From contig OZ020244.1 in the NCBI GenBank assembly GCA_963971285.1, positions 20,770,001-20,834,000 of the forward strand: DNA of 64,000 nucleotides. Reading direction: 5' to 3'. A program made the position numbers and the translations under genes. The notes beneath the pieces were generated by a model. It was not told the origin of the DNA. It made no database searches and was given only the letters and a program-made list of their open reading frames with translations. Shown piece by piece: positions 14,767 through 28,138 of the stretch; position 1 is the stretch's first letter; each line of letters opens with the position of its first letter. The DNA comes from Astropecten irregularis (Eukaryota > Echinodermata > Asteroidea > Paxillosida > Astropectinidae).

Positions 14767-17689
14767 CTGCAAATAATCAGACACAACAATAATAATATCG
14801 TCTATGGTGCATTGATACAAACTCTCTTCAACTCTTTCCAATACATCACTTTACCATTTAAGACTGTTTCATTCTTGTTTTGCTCACTCTCAAATTGTGG
14901 ATTCTAATTCAAGTTTTGGTCAAGGTTCAATAGGCGAATATCGTCGTCGTAGCCGTAGTAACTTGACTCAAACTCTATCTTAGTTGACGATGGTAAGACG
15001 ACCGGTATGCACTGCCAAAAGGAGCACCAGTGAATGAGGAGTACCAGTAAACGACCGTGCACCGGTCGTCAGGCTGTCAGAGTGGGCTTGTCGGGTATGT
15101 CACGATAAATTGAAGAAGGAAACATGCCCGGATTATCTTACGTGTTATGTTCATTACGTGTACGTGTACATTCATGTGAATGGCTGTCAAACCTGTGCTA
15201 ATGCCCTCCAGCATTAGACAGCATACAGGTCCGCCGGCCCGTCTGAATAAACGGTGTTGCACTGGCCGGCATTATTGATACAGGTTCCACGAGTCATTTC
15301 CGTGTACGCGGGCTTGTACAGTACATCTAATATTTATAAAATCTTAGCATCGGGGTGGGAGTCGCTTTATAAAATGTCGCCGTCCACCCAGGGTAGTTCT
15401 TCTGAGCTTGCTAAATTTGCAGCCAACTGTCAACTTCAGTGAATGTGGTGTTGTGAGTAAACGTATGAAATAATAATACCGGTAAACATAATCTCAGCCT
15501 CTAGTTACATGTATCTCTGCATGAAATTGAATATGTACATTTGGGTCTCATGGGGTCTTCTCAATGAGGCGCTTGTCCTGATGTGCCCTCATTCATTTAG
15601 GTGATCATTCGGACTATCACGGTGACCTGTTGATCATGCATTATTAGTCCAAATATGTCCGAACATGTACAGAATATAATTGGCTGAAAGATATGGAGCC
15701 TTTAAGACTAAGGGTTGGTACAACAGACTCATTGGACTTATTGCATCCCAGCCACTGCCAGCGCAATCAATTCTCCACATCCCTCCCACCTTGATGAGAG
15801 AGGAACTGGTTGGAGAACCAGTCATGCCAAAGAGACCATCATGAATGTTCAGGTCCCCTCAGACTTCATTAAATCGGAGCGAGAGAAGTCTCAGACACCG
15901 GTGGGGATATATAAAAAAAAGCCTCCCCACCCACCCACCTCACCAACATGAACCATTATCCCCTGGAGAACCACACACCAATCAATTTTTGGACGGTCTG
16001 GAGAATGTACTGCATAACATTCACACCTGTAATGATGAAAACTGCGGAAGAGCAGCAGGCAAACCAACATAACATTGCTAGCACATTCATCCCGCACTTC
16101 TCTGAAGTGAACAACCGGCCTAGATATTTCCAGCTTGCTTTTTAAAGGTCTGTCCTACTTCATCAGATCTCAGGGGGGTTCCCAGATACCTTTTACAACC
16201 GTGAATGTATTTGTAGTGATCCAACATCATCATGTACTTGCTACTTGTGTCTTTATCCTTGAGCATCTCCTGAATTTTGCATCTTCTAATTTTGCTTCCT
16301 ATTTATAGTGCACAATGTGATTGGTACCCAAAGGACATGTTATGGCAATGTATGCATTTAAGTTTTACCAGTATCTTCTGGTCGCTATCACAAATACTGG
16401 AATTCTAGGGTGGCCACTGTCCCTAGTGAACCAGTATTAAAGGTCAGGCTTGGCCCCGATTCATGGTTACTTTGTACGAGCAGAACATTTCTGTGTTTAA
16501 GCAAATTTACATGGAAGTTCTACGCAACAAAATCTGCTCTTGGTATGGGAAATAGTTGGAAACTGGGAATCTTTGCACAGGAACAACAAGACCAGACTTT
16601 AACCAGGTTTTTTAGGAACCGCCTCTCTTCCCAGAAGAGACACTCTGCCACATGGGCACCATCAACCTTGTCACATTACTGTTTCTCTACCTCCAGGAAG
16701 TCATCAAACTTGGCATAAAACCACGTTCACATTTATGTACACATGTACTGGCAAACAATGATGTCTGCTAATTGTGGCCTAGTTTTCAACATTCACAAAC
16801 ACAAACTGTACCGCGAGTAAAAAAACTGTCGCCCGACGACGGAAACTACCATCAAAGGGGTTGGTAACAATGTCCAGTAGCCATGGAAACAAAGTACCGA
16901 GATGCACGCTGCATTTTTTGAGTGTCCCGGACGAGGAACGAAGCGTGCCGTCGCACAATTTGATTTGACCACGTTGCCGAGCTGGCAGATTGCCCGCGAA
17001 ACGCCTCGGTAATTGCCATCATTTAACCCACATGGGCTACCTGTCCACTTAATGTGTCAATCACATCGGCAGATTGTGCTACAATGGCACGGACACCTAC
17101 GCATTAACAACCTTGAAATGTTCAAACTGTCAAGAAATACACATTTTTGGAATGCTGCACGTCGGAAGCATCGACTTCTCATTTTGCAGGCAAAGAAAAG
17201 ACACCCCCACAGACACCACACAATGAACATGCTGAACAATGAACAAACCTACTGAATTCACCAACTTGACCCAGCAAATGTCTCGAATCGGAAAAATAAT
17301 GTTCCAGTCAGTGACGGCACAATCTATTTCCTCCGAAAAATGGTCAGTGCTTACCATGCTGGAATGTTTTAGTTTGTTCTGCCCATGGTGGAGGGTGGAC
17401 ATGGGCTTGTAACCCCTCCAGCCGTTCACCAACAGTCGACGACAACCACTACTCCCCCCATAAAAAGGCATCTGATAAAAAAAGGCCACTGCTTATTTTC
17501 AAACTTGAACAAATGACATTATTTAGATTTTCACTTCCATATTACAAACAGACATTGTCAGATTTTGACCTGCATAATTTTCATGTCAATCCAAGGTTGC
17601 ATTTTTCATCTAAGATGAAAAAATCTAGCAGAATCTTTCTTAAAGGCCAAATGACAAGGGACAATGCAAGTTCTTGTCCCATGTCATTT

Positions 17690-17822
17690 AGCCTTTGAGA
17701 AAGATCCTGCTAGGATTGAAATGCGTCAGGCACTCCTAACGCCAAGCATTTTTACATATTTCAGGTCATTGTTCAGTTGTTTTGGCTAATGAGCAGTTTG
17801 CAGCAGTTAAATACTTGTAATG
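17690..17822 (+). repeat. Dispersed repeat with GATCCT hairpin and GAAATGCG core, copy 1
   Basis: Starting at TTTGAGAAAGATCC it has a short hairpin (GATCCTGCTAGGATT), GAAATGCGTCAGGC, then ATTTCAGGTCATTG and GAGCAGTTTGCAGCAGTTAA. The same series occurs inverted at 44690-44802 and, for the first half, at 32566-32655. The layout (GA, hairpin, GAAACG) resembles repeat tails reported for Penelope-like elements; that identity is inference. Confidence 0.55.
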
Positions 17823-18408
17823 AAAAAATCCAACATTCTCTGAGGACCACTCATAGTCTGTACCATGCACTGCGAGCAATGGTCTCAATCCTTCTAAATT
17901 TTTCTCACCTCACCAACTGCCAGCAGAATATAACTCATGGGCAGAGCCGTGCAAATATTATTACTGTGCATTGGTTTAACCCACATGCATACAAAATGAT
18001 GCACTTGAGTTAAAAGCATGTGAAGAACCTTTGACATTCCAAGTAAGCTTATGACATGAATGTATTATTCTAGAGACCATGAGACATTTTACCTGCCGAA
18101 CATGTCTGCCTTCAAAGACATCCTCCATGCTGCTACTGGGAATATTTTGATACTATAATCTCATAACTCACTGGGGCTCTTTCGTTCCAAAACCCTCAGC
18201 TTTCTGTCACCATGATCAGGCTTTGTTTCAATCACAATCAAACGGCTAAAAAATATCAGTTAAGGTATTTTAATGAAGATGAAGAGCAGCTCCTGTTTTT
18301 TCTTGCTCAAAACAAAAACATCTACAAACCAATAAGTCCAAATATACAACACATTAAAGAGTTTCTCTCAAAAACAAAGAGCAAAATATGGCAGTTTTCT
18401 CTGTTATT

Positions 18409-18780
18409 TTCAAAGGTATAATACATGATTGATAAAGGCCACAGAAACAGCATTCACATTTTGTCTGGTCAAACACATACATGAAATAATAAACCAGTGA
18501 AAATTTGAGCTGGATTGGACATTTGAGTCACACAAAAATAGCGAAAACCCGAGCCAATTTTTCTTATACATGTGTAGAACATAAAGAATGGTTTTGATCT
18601 TATACCGAGATGAAAACTGTTTACGGTCTTTGTTTTACTACCATTTCAGGCAGAAATATTTTAACAGTATGTTTCTACCAGCACCATCTTTATGCATGTA
18701 CCCTGAAACTGTGAAAAGTATACGTAAATCTGTGAACATTTCTGTTTGGGTACCGGTATGTTCCTGTACTGTACCTTTAA
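18409..18780 (+). mobile_element. TTAA-type foldback family T2, copy
   Basis: The start AAAGGTATAATACATGATTG matches the reversed end of the copy at 27355-27757. Shared interior blocks are AACCAGTGAAAATTTGAG, AGCGAAAACCCGAG, TTTTGATCTTATACCGAGAT, AACAGTATGTTTCTACCAG and ATCTGTGAACATTTCTGT. It ends GTACCTTTAA, with TTAA at 18777-18780; the left TTAA is mutated to TTCA. Confidence 0.75.
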
Positions 18781-19847
18781 AAACAATTTCAACGAATATT
18801 TCTATAATACCTTACTAAAGGATGATACTAAAGGATGACAAGCTGGAGGGCAGTACAAGGCAAATTTAAGGCATGCATGGAAACTATGTGTACAAGCACC
18901 TTAATGATGATTGAACATACGCATCCAAATATAATGGCACCATGATACAGACTGTCCTGCATCAAGTACACCATGTTGAGTATGCATATCTCTAAATTAC
19001 ATATTCGTGCCAGTTAGGAGGAATACCACATCAATTCTACTGAAATACAGTCCCTTCATTTCTGTTTTTATGAGGGAGGTGAGGGCGGTAGATGGAGGGG
19101 ACCGCATCGCACTGCGGTTGGTCTCGGACCAGGTGTTGGTAATTTCAGCCATTATTCAATTGGACAGGTAACGGCGGTTAATAACCACAACCAGTGTGTT
19201 GACAATTAACCGCAACTGAGCAAGGGGAGGGGGAAAAAATTGTTTGTGGGAGAAGAAAAGCAAACATTTTGTTTCCTTTTTTTAATGTCGCAAAAGAAGT
19301 TTTGTTTGTCTTAATAAAAGTAACTAATATTACTAATTATGATTTGCACGTACATGAAAAATACGCAAATTATTCACAAATCACAACACTTGGAAAGTTT
19401 TAAAAATTGACATCAACTTCCAAATTTAGAGGATAAAAAATTCATATTGAATACTTAATTTGTAAAATCCAAATGTTATGGCAGTGGTCACCGAGACCAT
19501 AATTTTCTTTCAGCCTTTCCATAAAGTATCCAAATTTAGCCGAAGTGATACTTCTGATATTTGAACACTTTGTGATCAACCCTATCACGAGTTAATGCCC
19601 TGCTTGACACTTTTCTACTGTTTTTTTTTTCCCAAGCAATGTCCATGTGGTCTGCCAGGCCATTAGCAGAATGACATTAATCACGCCAGGACTATAAGGT
19701 AAATACATTGTACACTGGGCCAAGTACGACGACGTGCCAACAATATCCTGAGCAGTCTGACCAAGGTTCAAATTGCTCCAAAGCATGTCATGTGACTGGG
19801 CATCTTTATATTGTCACTTGAAACACTGACAAAGGATGTTTAACTTT

Positions 19848-20007
19848 AATAGCACTCCGCACTTGCACTAAAAATAGTCGCGGATCTCAGACAAACATTG
19901 CAACCATGCATGCGTGCGTGGGTGTGCGCATGCATGTACACTACATGTGAGACAATGTTTGTCTGACATCTTGGAATTTTGTGACGTCATTAGTGCGGAG
20001 CGCTATT
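19848..20007. mobile_element. MITE-like foldback element, family M2, copy 2
   Basis: It has the same terminal inverted repeats as 4842-5046 (AATAGCACTCCGCACT and AGTGCGGAGCGCTATT) and the same inner pair (CTCAGACAAACATTG and CAATGTTTGTCTGACATC). It is 45 bp shorter because the GC-rich middle differs. Confidence 0.75.
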
Positions 20008-21794
20008 CAATTAAATTAAAAGTGGTTTATTAAAAATCCCAACTTTGTGGCCACAGGGCTGAATTGCGTTAAGAATTTAACAAAATTTTCAAAAATTCCA
20101 TGAGTAAAAAGTGATAAAACAGAGTTCATTTAAGCACAAAAATGAGAACTGTTTAAAAGGTGAATAAGATAAGGAATTGCACTCTGAATTGCACTTTTAA
20201 TACACAGGGCAATGTGGAGATACTGTACATGTAACTGATATCGCTAGGAAACACGAGATATCAAATCAGATAACGAGAAAACAATTTTAAAAATCAATTT
20301 AGGTCTAGTCTGCTGGCATAATTTCTAGTCGATCATGATGAAAGTCATATGGAAGGACTGAAGTAATACAACGTTTCCATACAATCTGTTTGGAGTTCAT
20401 ATTGCATCAGCATGGTTGTACCATTCTAATGTACTTCCAGTATTATTAAAGCGGACAATGTTCTATGAAATTAGAATGGAACTGACTAGAGAGTGGGGAT
20501 TTGTAAGTCCCTCTCAGGCTCTCAGCTGTGGTTTATTTCAAAGACTGGAAGCAAGAATTCCAAATTCTTGCTTCTGAAAAAAAAACCCAGATTCACAATC
20601 ACAAGAATCTTTGGAATGCCAAATATAGCGGTTCTTACTGCCATCAGGAGCCTATAAAAAGAGACAAATCGCAGCAGTTGTTGCCATGGAAAACAGGAAA
20701 GAAAAACACCTGGTGAGACACTCTATAATGATGAATCTCTGTAGTCAATGCTTTTGTCATCAGCTCACACAACAACCAACCTATGAACGATTGTTCCTAG
20801 GTATTCTGTTTGTTCGTCCTCTCGAATGCAGCAGTCAGATCGAGGGTGTCTCCTTCAGCGACTGTCTGCCCGTCTACTCTTGAGACTGGAGCTGACGATG
20901 GAACCGCCAGACTCGGCAGACTAATCATCACTTGGGGGTGAAATTGAAGCAAAACAAATCTCATAGGAGAAGGTGTGACCCAATTGTCAGAGAAGACTGA
21001 TTGGGAAAAGCGTACCAAAAGGAGAACGAGGGACCGATAGAGTAGGTGTGTGTTTTCAATAGAATTGTCCCCTTAAAATAGCAGTCAGCCAGCGAGTAAC
21101 CTAATTAGGATGCTGTTAATTATTAAATGGCTATGTGACTATACCACAGGAAAGACTTGAATTCAGTGAGTGGAAACTATCAATTCATTTCATTCTTTTC
21201 TCAAATTGCAGCTAGATATCATAGGATTATTCATTAAAGAACAGATGTCAATAAAAACAGAAAAATTAAATAATCGTTAAAATAAAAGGTACCGGTACTT
21301 CTGTACTTCTCAGAAACAAAATCCGATTGGGGGCCTAATTCCGGCAAGCAATATGAGCAGTTTTAGTGAGGATTACAGGGTACATACTGTACGTGCACCA
21401 AATATTGGTCTTCAGCACCATATGGCGGATAGAATTATTCAAATTAGCCTAATATGCATGTTCAGTGCTGGCTCAGGTAGGATTCAAACCCATAACATCT
21501 TGCATACTAGTGAAGATCCTATCAAGCCAGGTCTACACGTGTACATGTAGAGCCATGTAGTTTTATTCAACTTCAAGTCACAGTAAAGTGATTGATCACA
21601 TTCATGATTCAAATGATCTGTGCATTAAAACATGCCCTCTTTGGCATCAAATACCGTGGGAAAAGATATTCTATACATCAGGGGAATGTATTGAACCTTC
21701 ACGTTTAAAATGATGTTATCTACCATACTAAACGATGTGTGAGAATACTGTATTTCTGTAGCAAGCGGGGCATGTACATAGAATGTACTCTGAC

Positions 21795-22169
21795 TAAGGC
21801 TGCAGTTTGTATCCGGTTAACCGACCGTTCAAAAGGGTACCCGGGTACATTTTCCAAGTTAGGTTAATCGAAAAGTATCTTTTTAATGGCACCTTCTTTT
21901 TGAAACATAGACACATCTAGAGTTCGCAAAGAAAAAAATGTCAATGATCTTTTAAAAATTGGACCAGCAGGCTTATGCAAAGCAAAGGCCAGACATTTTG
22001 CTATGTCTACCACTGCCAAATGTTGTGACAAAAGAATGTTGTCAACCAAATTCCTAAAAGACCCAAACTTACTATTTCTTTGTTTTCTTTGTTATACGGC
22101 TAAATGTAACCATAACCGAAAAACAGACGGGTAACCGGTTACAAAATTATTCGTAAACTTACAGCCCTA
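21795..22169. mobile_element. hAT-type non-autonomous element with 8-bp target duplication
   Basis: ACTCTGAC at 21787-21794 is repeated exactly at 22170-22177, an 8-bp target-site duplication. The ends are TAAGGCTGCAG on the left and TTAGGGCTGTAAG (reversed) on the right. Subterminal CGGTTAACCG and ACGGGTAACCGGTTAC words are typical of hAT MITEs of this kind. It has 375 bp and no transposase. Confidence 0.8.
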
Positions 22170-22745
22170 ACTCTGACTTAAATTTGCATATTAGGTCATT
22201 GCACCATATTGCAGCACAATTCTGTTAACTATACCTGTACGATCCTAATCAGCATTGATGTATTGATGCACAATACCCATTTAACATGGAAATTGACTTC
22301 ATTCTAATCTGTGAATGTGCATTCATTGATGAAAGGATTAGCCTACAATATACTGATGCACATGGATGTAACATGGACAGACACTGTCACAAATCATAAC
22401 TCAAACCGGTGGAATAACCCACATGGAAATGTACACTGCTTCCTTTTAAACACCAAAGGGGGCATTTCAGAGTCCGCTCATAAAAATGCTAATGAAAGAG
22501 TGAAGAAACAAATGTACAATGTACATTAGTTATGGAAACATAAATGAGAAGCCACATTTCAGATTGTGGAATGTGGAATTGAAGTCATGAAATTCAAATC
22601 TCACAGAGACTACATTGTACGTGTACATTTGATAAAAAATCATGAAAAGTGGATGCACGAAACATATACATGTAGGCCCTAAAGTCATTCATTTTTGTTT
22701 CAATACATGTATGAACTTCACTCAAGTCAATTTAATGTACACGCA

Positions 22746-24334
22746 CAGGGCTGGAAATAAGGTTTGGTGAGGGCAAGGCCTAATGGCCTTGGTTATTTTC
22801 AAATTTTTGGGGCACCAAGGCCAAACACTTTTTAGCTGTAGGGCACCAAGGCAAAAATTGAAAACTGAAGTTTTATAGAGTGACCGTAAACCAATACAGC
22901 CTTCTTTTAAACCTCACTCAAATATACTTGATAATCTTGTAATGCAAACATTTCTTTCCATTAAATGTTGTAAAAAAAAAATGTATGTCAAATTATAGAC
23001 TTTCTGAGTCAGTGTTTTGTTTTGTTTTGTTTTGTTTGAAAACCGGCCGTCGGGAATTGCGGTGAGCCAGGCTCCCGATGTCCCAATGAAATCATACATG
23101 TGCATACACATGTGCATTTATATGTACATGTACATGTACACATGTACAATACCCCAGTAGTACGACTTTTTATATTTCTTTCTCGTTGACAATTAAAAGA
23201 AATTAACATAAAAAAAAAACAGAGCTGTTTTGGAAGACCGAAACAGCTATAGTTGAACGGAGAAAATAACATTCGATCGTATACATAGGCCTTCTTTGCG
23301 GGGACGCATAAAGTTCGTCGAAACCCGTGCAGCAATCATGTTGAGAGCTGAACCATGTCTGAATTCCGCCTCCAGGTTGTCATACATAGCACTTAATTAA
23401 AGGATCGCTGGAGCCGAAACCAGACTACGCGCTCAGTACAGTGCACGTGGTCGTACTGTCATTGAACGAAAGCATGGTGTAATGCAAGCAGTACTCAAGA
23501 TTCTCTACGTTCAGAAAGCCACGGTCACACGTGCAAACTTCCGGTTTCGGAAGGGGATTTGCCTTCCATAATTATAACGGCATCATATGCACGACATTAT
23601 TGAACATAAATAGTGTTTTTGGGAAGGTTATCTTAGTTTGTCTATTCATTTTTCTCGCCATCCAGCCTGGTATCCGAAGAGGATTTTACTCGCCCGTCCC
23701 ACCATACGCGTCATGTTCTAGTCTCACCATAATATTTCTCACTCGCATTTGGTGACCGTGCGTCAGCTAATTTCAAATTAAAACCAGAAATAAATAGGTC
23801 TAACTTTCTGCTCATCCTATCGCTAATATACTCACTGCTTGAAAATGTTGCCAAATTTCTTGTTTCGGCTGCTGCAGCCTGAATTTCTGCAATTTTCCGT
23901 CGTTTTACACGATCTTTTTGAGGCTGGAAGTACCGCATGTACATGTACAATAACACTACACACAGTGTTACACTTACAGTACGTACATGTACATGTACCG
24001 TCTTCGCTTACGTTACGTACCCGTTGTACGTTCGTTATAGTACCCGCGGACCATGCTGGGCGCGGCCGGGCGGCGCATCGCGGCTCCCGGCCCGGTGTTC
24101 AGACATCGTCTACTCGATCGGATCTTAAGGACACGCCCGTTTGTCGTTATGCTGCGACGGAGTGGTGAATTTCATTTAAATTCGGCTGACAAAGAAAAAG
24201 GGCACGGCGGACAAGGTAAAAGGGTACTACGGCCTTTGTGGCCTTCGATGATAGTTATTTTTGGAGGGCACCACGGCCATCAACGAAAATACAACGGCCA
24301 TGGCCGCCGTTGCCGTCGATTATTTCCAGCCCTG
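22746..24334. mobile_element. hAT-like DNA transposon, 1.6 kb, with 15-bp perfect inverted ends
   Basis: CAGGGCTGGAAATAA at 22746-22760 is exactly inverted at 24320-24334, and CACGCA flanks both ends as a 6-bp target duplication. CAGGG starts fit hAT elements. Near both ends sit GGGCACCA(A/C)GGCC blocks in direct orientation. No long transposase frame survives. The interior holds a (TTTTG)n run (23013-23037), a GC- and CpG-rich block (about 24010-24240), and an exon-like minus-strand segment above 23835 (RVKRRKIAEIQAAAAETRN) ending in a GTGAGT donor. Either the element is an internally deleted autonomous copy or it has captured host sequence. Confidence 0.7.
23013..23037 (+). repeat. (TTTTG)n microsatellite
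   Basis: About five TTTTG units in a row, inside the hAT-like element. Confidence 0.9.
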
Positions 24335-25951
24335 CACGCACATGAGTTAAGTTCTCTATCATTTTCATCATACAATTCACTCTTTCAAAATTCTGCACGA
24401 GGGACTGGTGTCAAGTCTTGTAGCTGTAGCCTGTCTGGCTGCTTTGTCAAATCATAGTGAGGCTCTAAGCTCAGGTACACACTGTACATGTAATTGGATT
24501 GGAATGTTCTTCACACCTTGGCCAGCCAGAAATAAAGTACAGTGACAGTTACATGCAATTTTTGTGCAGAATTTACTCCATCGGGGCAAAACTACTCACA
24601 GAAGTCACAGAAGCTGATGTTTGAAACAGTCTGTGAAAAGATTGCGGGGATGTGAGTGGCCACACACACAAAATCTGAAACACCAAGGAAAAAGCTGAAA
24701 TTTAAAAGTTCCTATACTTTTGTACAGAGCAGGTGTACAAAAAAAATCAGAATTCAGAAATCGGAAGCGAAGTCTCACATCATTGAGATTGCTACATGAT
24801 GCAAATGGGAATTTCCACAGTTTTGGCACTGCCCAAATATTGACAGAGGGTACATGTGTACAACTACAAGGCTTTTAAAAGAAATTTCAAATGTATTTAA
24901 TTTTGTATTCTCTATTTCATATACTGGTGTGAAGTTATTATGTTATCATTTTGTTCACAAATTTATACCGGCTTCGGTTTTTGTATTCTTTTCTGAACGT
25001 AAATTTTCTAATATGAATTTATCAATGCAAATTCCTCCAGTTTTGCACTAAGGGCCAAAAAGGATAAGAAAATAAACCAGAAGCGTAATAATAAAATTAT
25101 CAAATTATAATTTGTTGGATTTTTTTTTTTTTTTACAGAGGTTAACGTCACAAAAAATCTACAGTCGTTTTGGAGGGAGGGCTAGGACTTTGAACATACT
25201 TCTCATTTCTAAAAAAAAACCAAAGCAACAAAAAAGCAAGACATTAAACAGCAGCTGAGTGCCAGTGAAAAAAAAACAAATACAGAACACAGACATATGA
25301 AATATGAACTTCTTTTACATCACAGTATCCGGAATATTGTCTCCGGTTACAAGCATGAACTCTCTAGTACCCTGCTTTGAATAAATACAACGTCCAGAAA
25401 GTCTCCCAGACTTAACTGGATCCCAATCGGCAATCGGCCTCCGATTCTCCGAGGGTCTTTGAAAAGTCGGGGCGTGCGTTCGGGGTTTTTCGCAAGCCGA
25501 GCGGTTTGTCCACGTTTTGTCAGAAACCATTGACGTACAATGTATTTGATTCCTGACAGCCAATATTACAATCCCCTGAGCCATCACGCACAATGTCCGG
25601 CACACACAGTAACGCCAAACAATAAACGAACTACTGCACATAAAGCTGGCTGCGAGTCATGGTTCACTTAATAGCACAATGAAACCTGTTTACATTGAGC
25701 GGTGTGCACTTAAATATCTTGTTGTTTTAAGAGCAAACAGACACCAAATCCTTCTATTGTACTCCTTGTAAAATCCATTTTGTGAAAATGATACTGTGAT
25801 GCATTTCAAAACCAAAAGGTTATGTACATGTAAACAGTAGCAGGACAAAATGTGAAAGGAAATTGTATCCAAATTACAGTGTACTGGTGAGGGCCAAACA
25901 ACTGAATTGTTTTAATCAATTTCACTTTCAATATTAAAACCACACTGCCCT

Positions 25952-26390
25952 TTAAAGGGTGGCTGCAATGATATTTAATAAAATCCACTGAAATAATTTA
26001 CTTAACTTTTTAAAAATATATTAAATTTGCTTAAAGTTTGTTTTTTGTTTTCCCTCCGCATCTGGTATTTTTTGTTTCTCGAAATAAATTGTAACCTATT
26101 AGCATATTGTGTCAACGCCCCAACCCCCTAGTACGGGATTTTCATCGCCGTTAGTGACGCAGGAACCAGCTTAGCATTACTCGATGGTTTGTGAACCAGC
26201 TACCAGGTTCCCAAGATGACGTCAAGATGGTATTGCCATTTGTGAGCGGGACGTTCCCCCTCCCAGTTAATAAAATGATTTTAACACCAACACAAGGGAG
26301 GCTCAAACTACGACAGCCACACAATTGCGTTTTAAAGACTTTATTCCATCAATATAATTTGCAAAAACACCCATTGCGGCCACCCTTTAA
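25952..26390. mobile_element. TTAA-bounded element, family T3
   Basis: The ends are TTAAAGGGTGGCTGCAATG on the left and, reversed, TTAAAGGGTGGCCGCAATGG on the right: a terminal inverted repeat of about 19 bp with one mismatch, including TTAA at both edges. It has 439 bp. An incidental plus-strand frame runs through it but resembles no transposase I know. Confidence 0.8.
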
Positions 26391-27354
26391 TTACCATACT
26401 CCCTGACTTGTGAGCTCCCATAGCCATTTCCTCAACCATTATCATCTTACTGTAAATCCAACCAAATCCATGCTTAGCGGGGGTCAGATTTGAGCAGATT
26501 TGGGAGAAGCTAGGGTTAACCAGGGGGCAGAAGCTTCTAATGCACCAGGGAATCTTGTTGGCCCGACTTGGTGCAAGTCCAAGGAATGTGCCACCTGCAT
26601 TTTGAAGGGTTTAGGTTTTTTGTACCTCTTCTACCACATCAAAACAGACATACTTTTCAATATATGTGTATGCATTTCAACAAATCAGGAAGAAGCATGG
26701 TTTTCAACTTTACACAAAAAATAATCTAGCAAAACTGATAAGATTAAATTATTTCGCCACAAATACATTCATCTTTAAGAAATATATGATAACTAAATTA
26801 TCCAATCTTTTGTCTGGTTTTAGATAATTTGAGATTTGGTTGTTCATTCATTGCCAAGTACATGACTTTTTACCAGCCCTAAAACAAAACATCTTTTTAC
26901 ACGGGTCCACTACTTGTTCTAACATGTATTTTGGTTTTGTTGTCCCCCCAGGTCTGGTTGAAACCCTAGATCCCAGAGCGTGCACGATTGGCCTAGTTTT
27001 CCTCTATAAGCAGCTCTACTTTTTCTCCCCATCCCTCATCCCAATGCGACCAGACCAGCTAGACACAACCACCTCAGGCCAACGAAATGGGAATTTCCAT
27101 GCGTGGAATGGGAAAGAGATTAAACATGGTGCAGTGTTTAAGTGCCTGCTTGCAGACGATGTTGAAGCTAGGTGAAAAAAAAAATAATAATATGGAGCGA
27201 GTATTTCAAGACAGAGTGCGCATACGTAGATATTGTTCCAATTATTGCCAGTCTAGGTGAGCAATTAATCCCATCAAATTGAGAACTGCATGTTCAATTT
27301 GGAATACAGTACGAAGAGCAGAGTTTGTTTTGTTGACTAATCACTAGCTGTCTT

Positions 27355-27757
27355 TTAAAGGTGATTGGTAACATACCCAAACAGAAATGTTCACAGATTT
27401 ACATATATACACTGTAGGTAACTTTCAGGATATGAAGATGGTGCTGGAAGAAACATACCGTTAAAATATTTCCGCCTGAAATGTTGCATTTATCCAGAAA
27501 TTGGTTTTAAAACAAAGACCGAATACAGTTTTGATCTCAGGGTAAGATCAAAACCATAGAACAGTATAAGTTTACAATGTACATGTATATTGGAACAATT
27601 GTGTAGGGCTTTCGCTATTTTCTCGTGACTCAGATGTCGGATTGAGCTCAAATTTACACAGGTTTGTTATTTCATGTACATGTACATGTTGGATCAGACA
27701 AAGTGTGAGTGCTGTTCTATGACCTTTACCAATCATGTACATGTATTATACCTTTAA
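27355..27757 (-). mobile_element. TTAA-type foldback family T2, copy in reverse orientation
   Basis: TTAA occurs at both edges (27355-27358, 27754-27757). Read in reverse it gives AAAGGTATAATACATG, AACAGCACTCACACTTTGTC, AACCTGTGTAAATTTGAG, the TTTTGATCTT/AGATCAAAA palindrome and AAATCTGTGAACATTTCTGT, matching the copies at 18409 and 60985. Confidence 0.8.
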
Positions 27758-28138
27758 CAGCCGCATTTATAGGCTGTTATGGAAAAACCTAACCAACAAG
27801 AGTAGTGAGTTGTCAATATCCTCTGTGCAGAGCATTTGTCTGGTATAAAATCACATGAAAAAGATTCTGTTACATCTGAAGTGTGATTTCAAGACATGAG
27901 GCAGAGTTTCACGGCAGACGTGTAGTTGGTGTAGTGCGTGTAACTAAAGATGGAGACTGATCCTGAGAGGAACAAACTATAGATTATACCATGGCGATGA
28001 CATACGGCAACTGGTACTTGAAAGCAGTTTCACATCATGAAATTTTGTGTTTTGTCAGAGCACTGGAGAAAGAGATCCCAGGTTGTTATTTTTGCAGCCC
28101 CATGGCAATACATGTATGTAAGCACAGTTGAGATTGCT

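Noticed and set aside
14460-14789. Overlapping frames opposite and alongside SRPK exon 3
   Set aside because: They arise from the repetitive acidic codons; only one frame joins exons 2 and 4 in phase.
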